Below, piece after piece: positions 1 through 8,191 of a stretch of DNA of 64,000 nt. The position numbers and the translations under genes are program-made. The DNA is from an uncultured Bacilli bacterium (GTDB lineage: Bacteria > Bacillota_I > Bacilli_A > RF39 > UBA660). The stretch lies in contig CAKORV010000002.1 of assembly GCA_934101625.1 (NCBI GenBank), positions 23,438 through 87,437 of the forward strand, given 5' to 3'. Below the pieces are notes generated by a model. That model saw only the letters and a program-made list of their open reading frames with translations, made no database searches and was not told where the DNA came from. Numbering within the stretch: position 1 is the stretch's first letter; every line of letters starts with the position of its first letter.

Positions 1-368
1 ATAAATTGATGCCTATAAATAAAGTTTATCCAATAAAAGAAGTTATTAATGCGATTGATTATTATATTAATAAGACTAATAGAAAGGTTACAATTGAGTA
101 TATTTTATTAGATGGAATAAATGATAGTGTGGAAAATGCACTTGAGTTAGTTAATTTGTTTAAAGGTAAATTAGTGTACATTAATTTAATTCCTTATAAT
201 AGTACTAGTAGTGGGTTTAAAAGAAGTGATAAAGAAACTATAAGTAAATTTTTTGATACATTAACTAAGAATGGTATTAATGTACAAATGAGAAGAGAAA
301 TGGGTAAAAATATAAAAGGAGCTTGTGGACAATTAAGAGCAAGTCATGAAAGTAATATTATTTCTTAA
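1..368 (+). CDS. rlmN: 23S rRNA (adenine2503-C2)-methyltransferase RlmN, C-terminal part
   Basis: The 5' end lies outside the window; the reading frame is open from base 3. RlmN is a radical-SAM enzyme that methylates A2503 of 23S rRNA and A37 of some tRNAs. The visible third carries family landmarks: KLMPINKVYP, the segment EYILLDGINDS, the VYINLIPYN strand and the closing MRREMGKNIKGACGQL, whose Cys is the resolving cysteine that forms the methyl-cysteine cycle with a Cys nearer the middle. The radical-SAM CxxxCxxC motif is upstream of the window. The C-terminus has the length usual for the family. I am confident of the family. Confidence 0.93.
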   Translation, partial: KLMPINKVYPIKEVINAIDYYINKTNRKVTIEYILLDGINDSVENALELVNLFKGKLVYINLIPYNSTSSGFKRSDKETISKFFDTLTKNGINVQMRREMGKNIKGACGQLRASHESNIIS

Positions 369-396
369 TTAGAAAAATAAAGAAAGAAATCAAAAA

Positions 397-588
397 ATGT
401 TTAAAGAAATAAAGGGTATTGCTGGTAATCCAAACCAAATAAAAAATCAAATCGAACTAAGAAAAATTACAGAGAATGCCAAAGTCGATAGAACAGAAAC
501 ATGTTTTAGAGGAAAAAGTAGGCAAACTAGAGATCAATACCTTGAAAGTGTAGAAAGAGCAAAAGTTTTATCTAAAAGATGGTATTAA
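397..588 (+). CDS. small basic protein of unknown function (63 aa)
   Basis: I do not recognise this protein. It is short, rich in Lys/Arg and Gln/Asn, with no membrane segment, cysteine pair or signal peptide. It starts 28 bases after rlmN and ends just before an intrinsic terminator, so it probably shares the rlmN transcript. No strong ribosome binding site is visible (only an A/G-rich stretch), which lowers confidence. The codon choice looks like that of neighbouring genes, and no competing frame is open. It may be a lineage-specific small protein; a chance open frame cannot be excluded. Confidence 0.5.
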   Translation: MFKEIKGIAGNPNQIKNQIELRKITENAKVDRTETCFRGKSRQTRDQYLESVERAKVLSKRWY

Positions 589-612
589 TATAATTTAAAT
601 TTATATGAGTAG

Positions 613-636
613 AAGATAACTAGTTGTTATCTTTTT
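613..636 (+). terminator. intrinsic terminator after rlmN and the small gene
   Basis: A 7-8 bp perfect stem (AGATAAC / GTTATCT) with a 5-base loop is followed directly by a T run. Confidence 0.8.
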
Positions 637-688
637 AAATTGGAAAAATAAAAATTAAATATGTTCATATAATTAATTGGTGATATGT

Positions 689-925
689 ATGTTAAATAAT
701 ATAAGTACATACTTAAGAGATTTAGATTATAGGGTTACTTTACTTAAAAATGGATTACATGTTTTAAATTATAAATCTATAATAGATATTACTTCTAATA
801 TTATAATGTTTAAAGTGAGTGATAAATTATTTAAAGTTAATGGTAAGAATATGATACTAAAAGAATTAGATAAAAAAGAATTTTTAATAACTGGTGTTAT
901 AGAAAGTGTGACAATAAATGGATAA
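689..925 (+). CDS. yqfC: sporulation protein YqfC (YabP/YqfC family)
   Basis: Small YabP/YqfC-family protein of 78 residues. The family pattern is present: a strand reading HVLNYKSIIDIT, a middle DKLFKVNGKNMILKEL and a closing FLITGVIESV. YqfC is made in the mother cell under sigma-E control in Bacillus; its exact role is unclear. The ATG was chosen over an in-frame TTG 12 bases upstream because GGTGAT lies 4 bases before it. The gene overlaps yqfD by 8 bases, the same order as in Bacillus, which strongly supports the call. Confidence 0.8.
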   Translation: MLNNISTYLRDLDYRVTLLKNGLHVLNYKSIIDITSNIIMFKVSDKLFKVNGKNMILKELDKKEFLITGVIESVTING

Positions 926-2057
926 ATCTCTTTTAGTAGTTAAAGTAACTATGAAATATAATGAACTTTTAAGAATATTATTAAGACTTGATATATCATA
1001 TAAAGACTTAGTTTTAAATGGGGATAATATAGTTTTTAAAATATCTAGTGAAGATTATGAAAAATTTAAATTATATTATAAAGATATTAAAATAGTAAGA
1101 AAATTAGGTATTAATGGTGTTAAATCTTTTATAAAAAAACATTATATTTTACTTTGTTCATTTATATTTACTTATATTATTTTAATACTTTTGTCTAATG
1201 TTATATTTGATGTAGAAATAGTTAGTAATAATTATGAACTTAAGAGAGTAATTAATTTATATTTAGAAGAAAATAATATTAAGAAACATAAATTTGTTAA
1301 GAGTCATAAGGAAATAGAAAGTATAAAGAAAAAGATATTAGAAAATAATAAGGATACTTTAGAGTGGATAGAGATAGAGAGAGTTGGTACTAAATATATA
1401 GTTAATCTTACAGAAAGAGTTATTAATGAAAATAAAACTGTTGAAGAAAAGAAAGATCTTGTTGCTAAGAAAGATGCTTTGATTAAATATTTGATTATTA
1501 AAAGTGGTACTGGTGTAAAAGAAGTAAATGAGTTAGTTAAAAAGGGAGATATTATTATAACTGGTAATATTATAAAAAATGAAGAAGTCATTGATAGAGT
1601 TAATGCAAATGGTAAAGTATATGGTGAAACTTGGTATACAGTTAATACTACAGTACCTTATAAACATGTTGATTATGAAAAAACTGGTAAGATAGTTAAT
1701 CATGTGTATTTAAGTATATTTAATCATAAGTTTACTCTTTATGGAAAGTATGATACTAAAAATGAAATAGTAAGTTCTAAAGTATTAATTGATAAACCAT
1801 ATTTATTTTTTAAAGTTATTAAAGATAGAAAAGAAATATATAAATATGTTACTCACACATTAACTGAAGAAGAGGCTTACAAAGAAGCGATAAAGAGAAG
1901 TGAAAGAGTTATAAAAGATAAATTAGCAAGTGATGAATACATAATAGATAAAAAAGTTTTGAAAAATAATAAGTATAGTAGTAAAATAGAAGTAGAGATA
2001 TTTTATAAAGTTTATGAAAATATCGGTGAATACAAAGAACCAGAAATTATAGAATAA
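918..2057 (+). CDS. yqfD: sporulation membrane protein YqfD
   Basis: Homologue of YqfD, a sigma-E-dependent membrane protein required for normal spore formation in Bacillus. An N-terminal domain of about 70 residues precedes one strong membrane segment (about residues 75-97). After it comes an extracytoplasmic part with the family pattern ISxxYELKxV...LEWIEIERVGTKYIVNLTER. The length (379 aa) is close to the roughly 400 aa usual for the family. It follows yqfC with translational overlap. In Bacillus the next genes are phoH and yqfF; here a VanZ gene takes their place. Confidence 0.85.
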   Translation: MDKSLLVVKVTMKYNELLRILLRLDISYKDLVLNGDNIVFKISSEDYEKFKLYYKDIKIVRKLGINGVKSFIKKHYILLCSFIFTYIILILLSNVIFDVEIVSNNYELKRVINLYLEENNIKKHKFVKSHKEIESIKKKILENNKDTLEWIEIERVGTKYIVNLTERVINENKTVEEKKDLVAKKDALIKYLIIKSGTGVKEVNELVKKGDIIITGNIIKNEEVIDRVNANGKVYGETWYTVNTTVPYKHVDYEKTGKIVNHVYLSIFNHKFTLYGKYDTKNEIVSSKVLIDKPYLFFKVIKDRKEIYKYVTHTLTEEEAYKEAIKRSERVIKDKLASDEYIIDKKVLKNNKYSSKIEVEIFYKVYENIGEYKEPEIIE

Positions 2058-2072
2058 TAAGAGGAGTTATAT

Positions 2073-2681
2073 ATGGTAAAAGAAACATTTTTTGAATTAC
2101 TTAGTACAACATGGCCTACATTAGTTATATTTTTAGTAATAGTTATTATTATGAGATATTTTTATATAAGGAATAATGGTAAAAAATTTATATTACATGA
2201 AGAGTTGCTTTTATTACTTTTTATTACTTATATTTTATTACTATTTGAATTGGTTACATCTAGAGATGTTTGGTTAAGTGGTACTAATTTAATACCTTTT
2301 AAAGAGATATTAAGGTATCCTGTAGGAAGTACTAATTTCTATAGACAAGTAATTGGAAATATAGTGTTATTTATACCATTTGGTTTTTTTGCTAGTTATT
2401 ATACTAAAACTAGTAGATTAGGTACTATTGCTTTTATAACGTTCTTAGTTAGTTTAACTATTGAAGTTGTTCAAAAGTATATTGGAAGAAGTTTTGATGT
2501 TGATGATATAATACTTAATGTAGTGGGTGGAATATTAGGTTTCTTAATATTTGTAGCATTAGATGCAATTAAAAGAAAATTACCTAAATTTTTGCAGAGA
2601 GATGGATTTTATAATTTCTTATCAATATTGTTAGTAATATTTGTGGCTTTGTATTTAACAGGAATAATTAAGTTGTGGTGA
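2073..2681 (+). CDS. VanZ-family membrane protein
   Basis: Multi-pass membrane protein of 202 aa with about five to six hydrophobic segments. The VanZ signature is visible: a TNLIPF motif, then an NIVLFIPFGF helix, then EVVQKYIGRSFDVDDIILNVVGG, where the Asp pair and the final Asn-Gly-Gly helix are typical. The founding member gives low-level teicoplanin resistance, but most relatives have no known substrate. A good RBS (AGAGGAG) precedes the ATG. The stop overlaps the ribosome binding region of ybeY, so the two are translationally linked. Resistance should not be inferred. Confidence 0.85.
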   Translation: MVKETFFELLSTTWPTLVIFLVIVIIMRYFYIRNNGKKFILHEELLLLLFITYILLLFELVTSRDVWLSGTNLIPFKEILRYPVGSTNFYRQVIGNIVLFIPFGFFASYYTKTSRLGTIAFITFLVSLTIEVVQKYIGRSFDVDDIILNVVGGILGFLIFVALDAIKRKLPKFLQRDGFYNFLSILLVIFVALYLTGIIKLW

Positions 2682-2686
2682 ATAGA

Positions 2687-3127
2687 ATGGAATATGAATT
2701 AAGTAATTTAACAGATGAAACAGTAGATACAACTAACATGGAAAGAGTAATTGATGAAGTAAGTAGAGAACTTAAAGTAAAGAATGGACTTGTTAGTTTT
2801 GTATTTGTTGATAATAAGAAAATTAGAGAAATCAATAAAGAATATCGTGGGATAGATAGAGAAACTGATGTAATTAGTTTTGCTTTTATGGATGAAGATA
2901 TTAATCCTGATACAGATTATACTAATTATGGAGAAATATATATTAGTTTAGAGAAAACTTTAAGTCAAAGTTTAGAATATGGTCATTCATTTGATAGGGA
3001 ATTATGTTTTTTAACAGTACATGGTTTATTACATTTGCTTGGATATGATCATATGACTAAGGAAGATGAGAAGGTTATGTTTTCTCTTCAAGACAAGATA
3101 TTAAACAAATTAGGTATAGAAAGGTAA
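2687..3127 (+). CDS. ybeY: endoribonuclease YbeY
   Basis: Zinc-dependent endoribonuclease for 16S rRNA 3' maturation and ribosome quality control. The zinc motif HGLLHLLGYDH is complete (His112, His116, His122 in this numbering), and the family segment GIDRETDVISFAF is present. The length of 146 aa is normal. The ATG was preferred over two upstream in-frame GTG codons because GTGGTG itself lies at RBS distance from it. The gene sits in the standard ybeY-cdd-era block; dgkA, usually between ybeY and cdd, is missing. Confidence 0.93.
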   Translation: MEYELSNLTDETVDTTNMERVIDEVSRELKVKNGLVSFVFVDNKKIREINKEYRGIDRETDVISFAFMDEDINPDTDYTNYGEIYISLEKTLSQSLEYGHSFDRELCFLTVHGLLHLLGYDHMTKEDEKVMFSLQDKILNKLGIER

Positions 3128-3129
3128 TT

Positions 3130-3510
3130 ATGAAAGATAAATTAAGTGAATTATTGAAAAATAGTTATGCACCTTATTCAAATTATCACTTTGCTTGTAT
3201 AGTTGAAACTAAAAATGGTAATTTGTATGAGGGAGTAAATGTTGAAAATGCGAGTTTTGGTGCGACAGTGTGTGCTGAAAGAAATGCTATATTTAATGCA
3301 GTTAGTCATGGAGAAAAGGAATTTTCTGCATTATATTTGATGAGTGATAAAGATAATATTTTATGTCCATGTAATTTGTGTAAACAAGTTATGCTAGAGT
3401 TTTTTGATAAAGATGTAATATTTAATATTATGAATAAAAATGGAGATTCTAAAGTTTTAACTTTTGATGAATTAATGAGAACAACATTTAGTAAGGATGA
3501 TATGGAATGA
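3130..3510 (+). CDS. cdd: cytidine deaminase
   Basis: Homotetramer-type cytidine deaminase that converts cytidine/deoxycytidine to uridine/deoxyuridine for pyrimidine salvage. The zinc site is complete: Cys48 in the CAE motif with catalytic Glu50, and Cys81/Cys84 in PCNLCKQ. The N-terminal YAPYSNYHF and the GVNVENASFG strand are family hallmarks. The 126-aa length fits. It starts two bases after ybeY and ends in an ATGA overlap with era, so ybeY, cdd and era are one operon. Confidence 0.94.
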   Translation: MKDKLSELLKNSYAPYSNYHFACIVETKNGNLYEGVNVENASFGATVCAERNAIFNAVSHGEKEFSALYLMSDKDNILCPCNLCKQVMLEFFDKDVIFNIMNKNGDSKVLTFDELMRTTFSKDDME

Positions 3511-4388
3511 GAAGTGGATTTGTAAGTTTAATTGGTAGGCCTAATGTTGGAAAGAGTACATTACTTAATAGATTAGTTGGAGAAAAGATTGCTATAACAA
3601 GTGATAAACAAGGGACAACAAGAAATTTAATACAAGGAGTTTATACTAAAGATGATACACAAATAGTATTCGTTGATACTCCAGGAATACATAAGCCTAT
3701 TCATAAACTTGGTAATAAACTAAATTATCAGGCTTACTATAGTGCTAATGATGTTGATGTAATAGCGCTTGTAATGGATGCTAGCGAAAGTATAGGTAAA
3801 GGAGATATGTTTGTAATAGATAAACTTGTGAATGTTACTACTCCTGTAATACTTGTACTTAATAAGATAGATAAATTAAATAATGAAGAGATATTAAAGA
3901 AAATAGATGAAGTTAAGGATTTATATAGCTTTGCTGAAATAGTACCTGTAAGTGCTAGTCATAATGATAATGTAGAAAGACTAATAAGTGTTTTGAGTAA
4001 ATATTTAAATGATACAGTAAAATATTTTCCTGATGAAGAGAAAACTAGTAGTCCAATGGAATTTAGACTAGCAGAAATTGTTAGAGAAAAGATATTAGAA
4101 TTAACCAATGATGAAGTACCTCATTCAGTTCATACTTTAGTAAGTGATATAACAGAAGATGATAAAACGATAAATGTTTATGTGGATATTATTGTTGATA
4201 GGGATGCATTAAAGAAAATTATTATTGGTAAAAAAGGATTAATGCTAAAAGAAATAGGTATGCGTGCTAGAACAGATATGGAAAAATTACTTGGTAAACA
4301 AGTATATTTAGAACTTTATGTTAAGACTTTAAAGAAGTGGAGAGATAAAGAAAAATACCTAAATGAATTAGGTTTTAATGAATTGTAA
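3507..4388 (+). CDS. era: GTPase Era
   Basis: Ribosome assembly GTPase that binds the 3' end of 16S rRNA. The G domain shows G1 GRPNVGKS (10-17), the G2 region KQGTTRN, G3 DTPG (57-60) and G4 NKID (119-122). The C-terminal KH domain contains IIIGKKGLMLKEIG and ends with the usual LELYVKTLKKWR. At 293 aa it is full length. It is coupled to cdd by a 4-base ATGA overlap and lies next to YbeY, which acts on the same rRNA end. Confidence 0.96.
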   Translation: MRSGFVSLIGRPNVGKSTLLNRLVGEKIAITSDKQGTTRNLIQGVYTKDDTQIVFVDTPGIHKPIHKLGNKLNYQAYYSANDVDVIALVMDASESIGKGDMFVIDKLVNVTTPVILVLNKIDKLNNEEILKKIDEVKDLYSFAEIVPVSASHNDNVERLISVLSKYLNDTVKYFPDEEKTSSPMEFRLAEIVREKILELTNDEVPHSVHTLVSDITEDDKTINVYVDIIVDRDALKKIIIGKKGLMLKEIGMRARTDMEKLLGKQVYLELYVKTLKKWRDKEKYLNELGFNEL

Positions 4389-4440
4389 AAATTGATGAAT
4401 AAAATTCTAAGTTTTGTCACAATATTAAGTAGGTGATAAA

Positions 4441-4521
4441 ATGACTAAAAAGGAATTATGGGAAAAATTTAAAGAAAGTGGAAAAATAGAAGATTATTTA
4501 GAATACAAGAAAGAGAAGTAA
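4441..4521 (+). CDS. yqzL: YqzL-like very small protein (26 aa)
   Basis: An ATG with AGGTGAT three bases upstream opens a 26-codon frame: MTKKELWEKFKESGKIEDYL followed by EYKKEK. The pattern LWxxFxxTGxIxxYLxYK is the YqzL family signature, and yqzL lies exactly here, between era and recO, in Bacillus and relatives. Function is unknown. The stop is separated from the recO start by one base, so it is translated as part of the era-recO operon. It is shorter than the roughly 45-aa Bacillus protein. Automatic gene callers would probably miss it. Confidence 0.75.
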   Translation: MTKKELWEKFKESGKIEDYLEYKKEK

Positions 4522-4522
4522 T

Positions 4523-5251
4523 ATGGAAATAATTAGCATAGAAGGAATTGTCATAAGTTCTTTAAAGTATGGAGAAAATAGTAAAATACTTAATATACTT
4601 ACTAAAGATAAAGGTATAATAGGTGTTATTAGTAAAGGTGCTTTAAAGGAAAAGAGTAAACTTAGAAGCGTTAGTGATAATTTCACTTATGCTATTTTTC
4701 ATTTGTATTATAAAGAGAATAAAATGAGTACACTTATTAGTGCTGATGTTATTAATTATTTTCTTAATATAAGAACTGATATAGAAAAGCTTGGTGTAAT
4801 TAATTATTTAACTGAATTAACTAGAGATGTTTATAAAAGTTCTAGTAGCAGTGATATTTATGATATTTTTATATCAGCTATTTTGAAAATAGAAGAAGGA
4901 TTTGATCCTAAAATAATATCTAATATAGTGGAAATAAAATATTTGGATTTTTTAGGTATAGGTTTATATTTAGATGGGTGTGTAGAATGTGGTAGTACCA
5001 GTGTAGTGAGTTTGAGTCATGCTAAGGGAGGTTATATTTGTTATAAACATCGTAAAGATGAGCCATTATATGATGCAAGTTTTTTAAAGTTAATAAAAGC
5101 ATATTATTATATAGATATTAGTAAGATAAGTGAATTAAATTTAAAGAATAAAACAGTAAATGAAATAGATAACTTCTTAGATATATATTATAAAGATTAT
5201 ACTGGTCTTTATTTAAAAAGTAAAAATTTCTTTAAGAACATTAAAAAGTAA
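4523..5251 (+). CDS. recO: DNA repair protein RecO
   Basis: Recombination mediator that helps RecR load RecA on SSB-coated DNA. The N-terminal OB-fold begins with the family pattern EGIVISSLKYGENSKILNILTKDKG (two pieces: EGIVISSLKYGE and NSKILNILTKDKG). The C-terminal helical part holds a zinc-site candidate: Cys153, Cys156 and Cys173, with His176 in place of the fourth Cys. At 242 aa the length is normal. It is the last gene of the yqfC-recO block; a bidirectional terminator overlaps its stop. Confidence 0.92.
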   Translation: MEIISIEGIVISSLKYGENSKILNILTKDKGIIGVISKGALKEKSKLRSVSDNFTYAIFHLYYKENKMSTLISADVINYFLNIRTDIEKLGVINYLTELTRDVYKSSSSSDIYDIFISAILKIEEGFDPKIISNIVEIKYLDFLGIGLYLDGCVECGSTSVVSLSHAKGGYICYKHRKDEPLYDASFLKLIKAYYYIDISKISELNLKNKTVNEIDNFLDIYYKDYTGLYLKSKNFFKNIKK

Positions 5252-5276
5252 CTACGAGTTTTTCGTAGTTATTTTT
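5250..5276. terminator. bidirectional terminator between recO and the convergent XRE gene
   Basis: Perfect 8-bp stem AACTACGA/TCGTAGTT with loop GTTTT. It has T-rich sequence on the + side and also serves the - strand gene, whose last codons lie inside the stem. Confidence 0.85.
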
Positions 5277-5521
5277 TCTTCTTTTATTAAATCATCCAAA
5301 CTTACTTCAAGAACTGTGGCCAGTTTATAAATTGTATAAACTGAGAAACCACTTTTCCCACTACTAGATTCTATTCTTCTAACAAAATCGTAAGATAATT
5401 CAGCATATAATGCAAGCTCTTCTTGTGTTAAACCTCTTAATTTTCTGTACTTTCTTATATTGCTTGCTATAGTAGATTTTAGGTTTGGATTAAATTCATA
5501 AAATTTTTCTTCTTTTATCAT
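5252..5521 (-). CDS. XRE-family transcriptional regulator (89 aa)
   Basis: Single-domain helix-turn-helix protein. The HTH runs from NIRKYRKLRGLTQEELALYAEL to FVRRIESS, followed by a dimer-type helix pair (TIYKLATVLEVSLDDLI). AGGTGG lies six bases before the ATG. It is one of only two genes on the - strand and is divergent from the C39-like peptidase gene across 231 bases that contain an operator-like inverted repeat. A paralogue (14152-13889) shares the layout and the unusual insert (SSGKSGFSV here, SEEGKRGFSV there). It probably regulates itself and its divergent neighbour (inference). Confidence 0.88.
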   Translation of the reverse strand: MIKEEKFYEFNPNLKSTIASNIRKYRKLRGLTQEELALYAELSYDFVRRIESSSGKSGFSVYTIYKLATVLEVSLDDLIKEEKITTKNS

Positions 5522-5618
5522 ATTTATCCACCTAAAAAAATCTTAACATTAGTTTTGAAAAATCTTCGTGACCTGTATATACCGATTTTGCCAATTTTTA
5601 CCAAAAAAGTAAGAACTT

Positions 5619-5635
5619 TACACATAAAATGTATA
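5619..5635. promoter_or_regulatory. operator-like inverted repeat between xre and peptidase gene
   Basis: TACACAT-aaa-ATGTATA: 7-base arms with one mismatch, in the spacer between divergent genes. A -10-like TATAAT lies about 30 bases further toward the peptidase gene. Binding by the XRE protein is inference. Confidence 0.4.
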
Positions 5636-5752
5636 AAAAGAAATACAAAACTTATGTAATGTGATATAATAATAATAACATTTAACAATATTGAACTAAT
5701 AAATAGTAGTAAGTCTTAGTCTTTAGATTTATGATGTTGTTAAGGAGTATAT

Positions 5753-6430
5753 ATGAAAGTAAGAAAAAGAAAATTAAAAAAAAGACCAATTAGAATTTTA
5801 ATATTAATTTTAGGTGTAATAATTTATTTTGTTTTGAATAGAAATGTTATGTTGGATTCTGAACCGATAAGTCAGTATCCAGATTATCCAACTGGATGTG
5901 AAAGTGTATCATTGTATATGCTATTAAAATATTATAATGTTGATGTCACTATTGATGAAATAATAGAAGAGTTACCTAAAGGGCCACTTCCTTATGGTAA
6001 TGGAGATATTTTAGAAGGTGCTAATCCAGAAAAGGAATTTGTAGGTAATCCTTTGGAGGAAAATTCATATGGAGTTTTAAATGAGCCTATAAGATTGACA
6101 GCAGATAAGTTTAAGACGGGTGCTAAAACAAAAACTAATGCTACAATATCTGATATAAAAAGAATACTTAGATTTGGTAATCCTTTAATTGCTTGGTTTA
6201 CTACTAATATTGACAAAGGTATTATATATAAAGAAGAATGGTTAGATTATGAAACCGGGGAAGTTGTTAAATGGCCAAGTTATGAACATGCTATTTTAAT
6301 TATAGGTATTGATAAAAAATATATTTATTATAATAATCCAAGTACTGGTGAAAGAGAAAAAATAAATATTAAAAAATTTAAAGAGATTTTTGATGAATTG
6401 GATGGAAGAATAGTTTATTATAATAAATAA
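5753..6430 (+). CDS. membrane-anchored C39-like cysteine peptidase
   Basis: A Lys/Arg-rich N-terminus and one membrane helix (about residues 13-30) place the rest outside the cell. The rest matches the C39-like peptidase family (Peptidase_C39_2): YPTGCES with Cys49 as nucleophile, YEHAILIIG with His179, and the third-site segment YNNPSTG with Asn195 where Asp is usual. Papain-type enzymes also use Asn there, so activity remains possible. It is a close paralogue of the gene at 31870-32763, sharing long blocks such as GANPExEFVGNPL and GAKTKT. The substrate is unknown. RBS AAGGAG precedes the ATG. Confidence 0.82.
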   Translation: MKVRKRKLKKRPIRILILILGVIIYFVLNRNVMLDSEPISQYPDYPTGCESVSLYMLLKYYNVDVTIDEIIEELPKGPLPYGNGDILEGANPEKEFVGNPLEENSYGVLNEPIRLTADKFKTGAKTKTNATISDIKRILRFGNPLIAWFTTNIDKGIIYKEEWLDYETGEVVKWPSYEHAILIIGIDKKYIYYNNPSTGEREKINIKKFKEIFDELDGRIVYYNK

Positions 6431-6442
6431 TGGTAAAAACTA

Positions 6443-6471
6443 TTGTAATGTATAAAAAAATGTACTATAAT
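6443..6471 (+). promoter_or_regulatory. sigma-A-type promoter for the pyrophosphatase gene
   Basis: TTGTAA, a 17-base spacer, then TATAAT. The expected transcript start lies between this box and the ATG at 6502, which argues against the longer in-frame start at 6430. Confidence 0.7.
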
Positions 6472-6501
6472 ACTCTAGATTTTTGGAAAGAAGGAATAAT
6501 T

Positions 6502-8121
6502 ATGGAAAAGTTTTTAGTTTTTGGACATGTAAATCCTGATACTGATTCAGTAACTGCATCAATTACGCTTGCTAATTTAAAGAGAAAGTTAGGTATTAAT
6601 GCTGAAGAAAGAGTTTTAGGAAATATTAATAAAGAAACGAGATATGTTTTAGATTATTTTAAAGTAAAGGAACCTAGATATTTAAATGATACTAAATTAA
6701 GAATAAAAGATATGGAGTATAGAAAGAATTGCTTTATTAATGAAAATTCTTCAATTGAAGAGACATATAAGTTTATGTTGGATAAGAATACAACTGGTGT
6801 TCCAATTATTGATAAAAATAAAAGATTTATAAATTTAGTAACAGCTAAAGATATATTAAAAAAATCTATATATACTGATGATACATCTTTATATACTAGT
6901 TATGATAATTTGTTAAAAACATTAAATGGTGAGGAAATAGTAAGAGTAGATGATGAAATTAGAGGTAATATAGTTGCGGCTGCTTTTGCGCACTCTACAT
7001 TTGAAAATAATATAACTTTAACAAGCGATGATATTATTATTGTTGGAGATAGACATTATATAATTGACTTAGCAATAAAATCAAAAATCAAATTACTTAT
7101 TATAATAGGTGGTAATGAAATAAAAAAAGAACATATTAAACTTGCAAAGAAGAATAAAATTAACATTATAAAAACTAACTTGAATACTTTTGAAACATCT
7201 AGAATTATATTAAATAGTAATTATATTAAGAAATTATGTGATAAAGATAATTCATATGTTATACATGAAAAGGATAGTTATGATGATTTTATGGATATGA
7301 GTAAAAATTTATTGGTTGATAATTATCCAGTTGTAGATAAAAATGGTATATGTAAAGGTTTACTTAGAAAAAGTGAATTGCCTAAAAGTAATAAAAGAAA
7401 AGTTATTTTGGTTGATCATAATGAAATCGAGCAAAGTGCTATTGGATTAGAAGAAGCAGAAATAGTGGAAATAGTTGATCATCATAAGATTGGAAGAGTA
7501 AGTACTAGGATGCCAATTAATTTTAGGAATATGACTGTTGGTAGTACTAATACTATAATTTATCAAATGTATAAAGAAAATAAAATTAAGATTAGTAAAG
7601 AAATGGCTGGTTTGATGATAAGTGGTATTTTAAGTGACACATTAATTTTGAAAAGTCCTACTACAACTATGTTAGATGAACTTGCTGTTAAAGAATTAAA
7701 CAAAATATGTAAACTTAAAATTAATGAATATGGAATTAATATGTTTAAAGCAGGTACTAGCTTGGAAGGAATGGGTATTTCTGATATATTAAATCAAGAT
7801 TCTAAATCATTTAAGAATAATGATGTTACATTTATGGTTAGTCAAATATTTACTTTAGATGTTGATGAAATTTTAAATAATAAAGATGAATATTTGAAAG
7901 TAATAGAAGAATATAAACTAGAAAATAGAATGAATGCATATATTTTTATTGTTACCGATATTATTAAAAATGGTAGTTATATAATGTATGATAATGAAAG
8001 TGAGGATGCAGTTAAAAAAGCATTTAATTTAAAGAAAGTTTATGAAGGGGTTTTTGTTAAAAATATAGTTTCAAGAAAGAAACAAGTTGTACCTGTATTA
8101 ATAGATGCACTAGATAAATAG
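6502..8121 (+). CDS. manganese-dependent inorganic pyrophosphatase with CBS-DRTGG regulatory insert
   Basis: Family II pyrophosphatase (DHH superfamily) that hydrolyses PPi in the cytoplasm. The first metal motif is GHVNPDTDS (His9, Asp13, Asp15); the DHH motif appears later as IVDHHKIGR (about residue 330). Between them lie a CBS domain (TTGVPIIDKNKRFINLVTAKD), a DRTGG domain (about 150-235) and a second CBS domain (NYPVVDKNGICKGLLRKSEL). These inserts normally bind AMP/ADP and diadenosine polyphosphates to control activity. I chose the ATG 72 bases inside the longest frame because it has an AAGGAA RBS and lies downstream of a promoter. The length is 539 aa. Confidence 0.92.
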   Translation: MEKFLVFGHVNPDTDSVTASITLANLKRKLGINAEERVLGNINKETRYVLDYFKVKEPRYLNDTKLRIKDMEYRKNCFINENSSIEETYKFMLDKNTTGVPIIDKNKRFINLVTAKDILKKSIYTDDTSLYTSYDNLLKTLNGEEIVRVDDEIRGNIVAAAFAHSTFENNITLTSDDIIIVGDRHYIIDLAIKSKIKLLIIIGGNEIKKEHIKLAKKNKINIIKTNLNTFETSRIILNSNYIKKLCDKDNSYVIHEKDSYDDFMDMSKNLLVDNYPVVDKNGICKGLLRKSELPKSNKRKVILVDHNEIEQSAIGLEEAEIVEIVDHHKIGRVSTRMPINFRNMTVGSTNTIIYQMYKENKIKISKEMAGLMISGILSDTLILKSPTTTMLDELAVKELNKICKLKINEYGINMFKAGTSLEGMGISDILNQDSKSFKNNDVTFMVSQIFTLDVDEILNNKDEYLKVIEEYKLENRMNAYIFIVTDIIKNGSYIMYDNESEDAVKKAFNLKKVYEGVFVKNIVSRKKQVVPVLIDALDK

Positions 8122-8135
8122 TGTGTCTATTTTCT

Positions 8136-8164
8136 TTTACAAATATATATTTAAATGATATAAT
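8136..8164 (+). promoter_or_regulatory. promoter for the ABC exporter gene
   Basis: TTTACA, 17 bases, TATAAT, ending 27 bases before the ATG. A weak stem (AAATAG/CTATTT) around the upstream stop codon may act as a terminator. Confidence 0.75.
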
Positions 8165-8191
8165 GTAGGTGGTTGGTTAGAGAGGTATTTT

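Noticed and set aside
1304..1591. Open frame on the - strand inside yqfD
   Set aside because: It is the antisense shadow of an AT-rich coding gene, hydrophobic by complement of Lys/Glu codons, without RBS.
6430..6501. Longer N-terminus of the pyrophosphatase (24 extra residues)
   Set aside because: It would run through the promoter -35/-10 boxes and lacks an RBS; the inner ATG starts exactly at the conserved domain.
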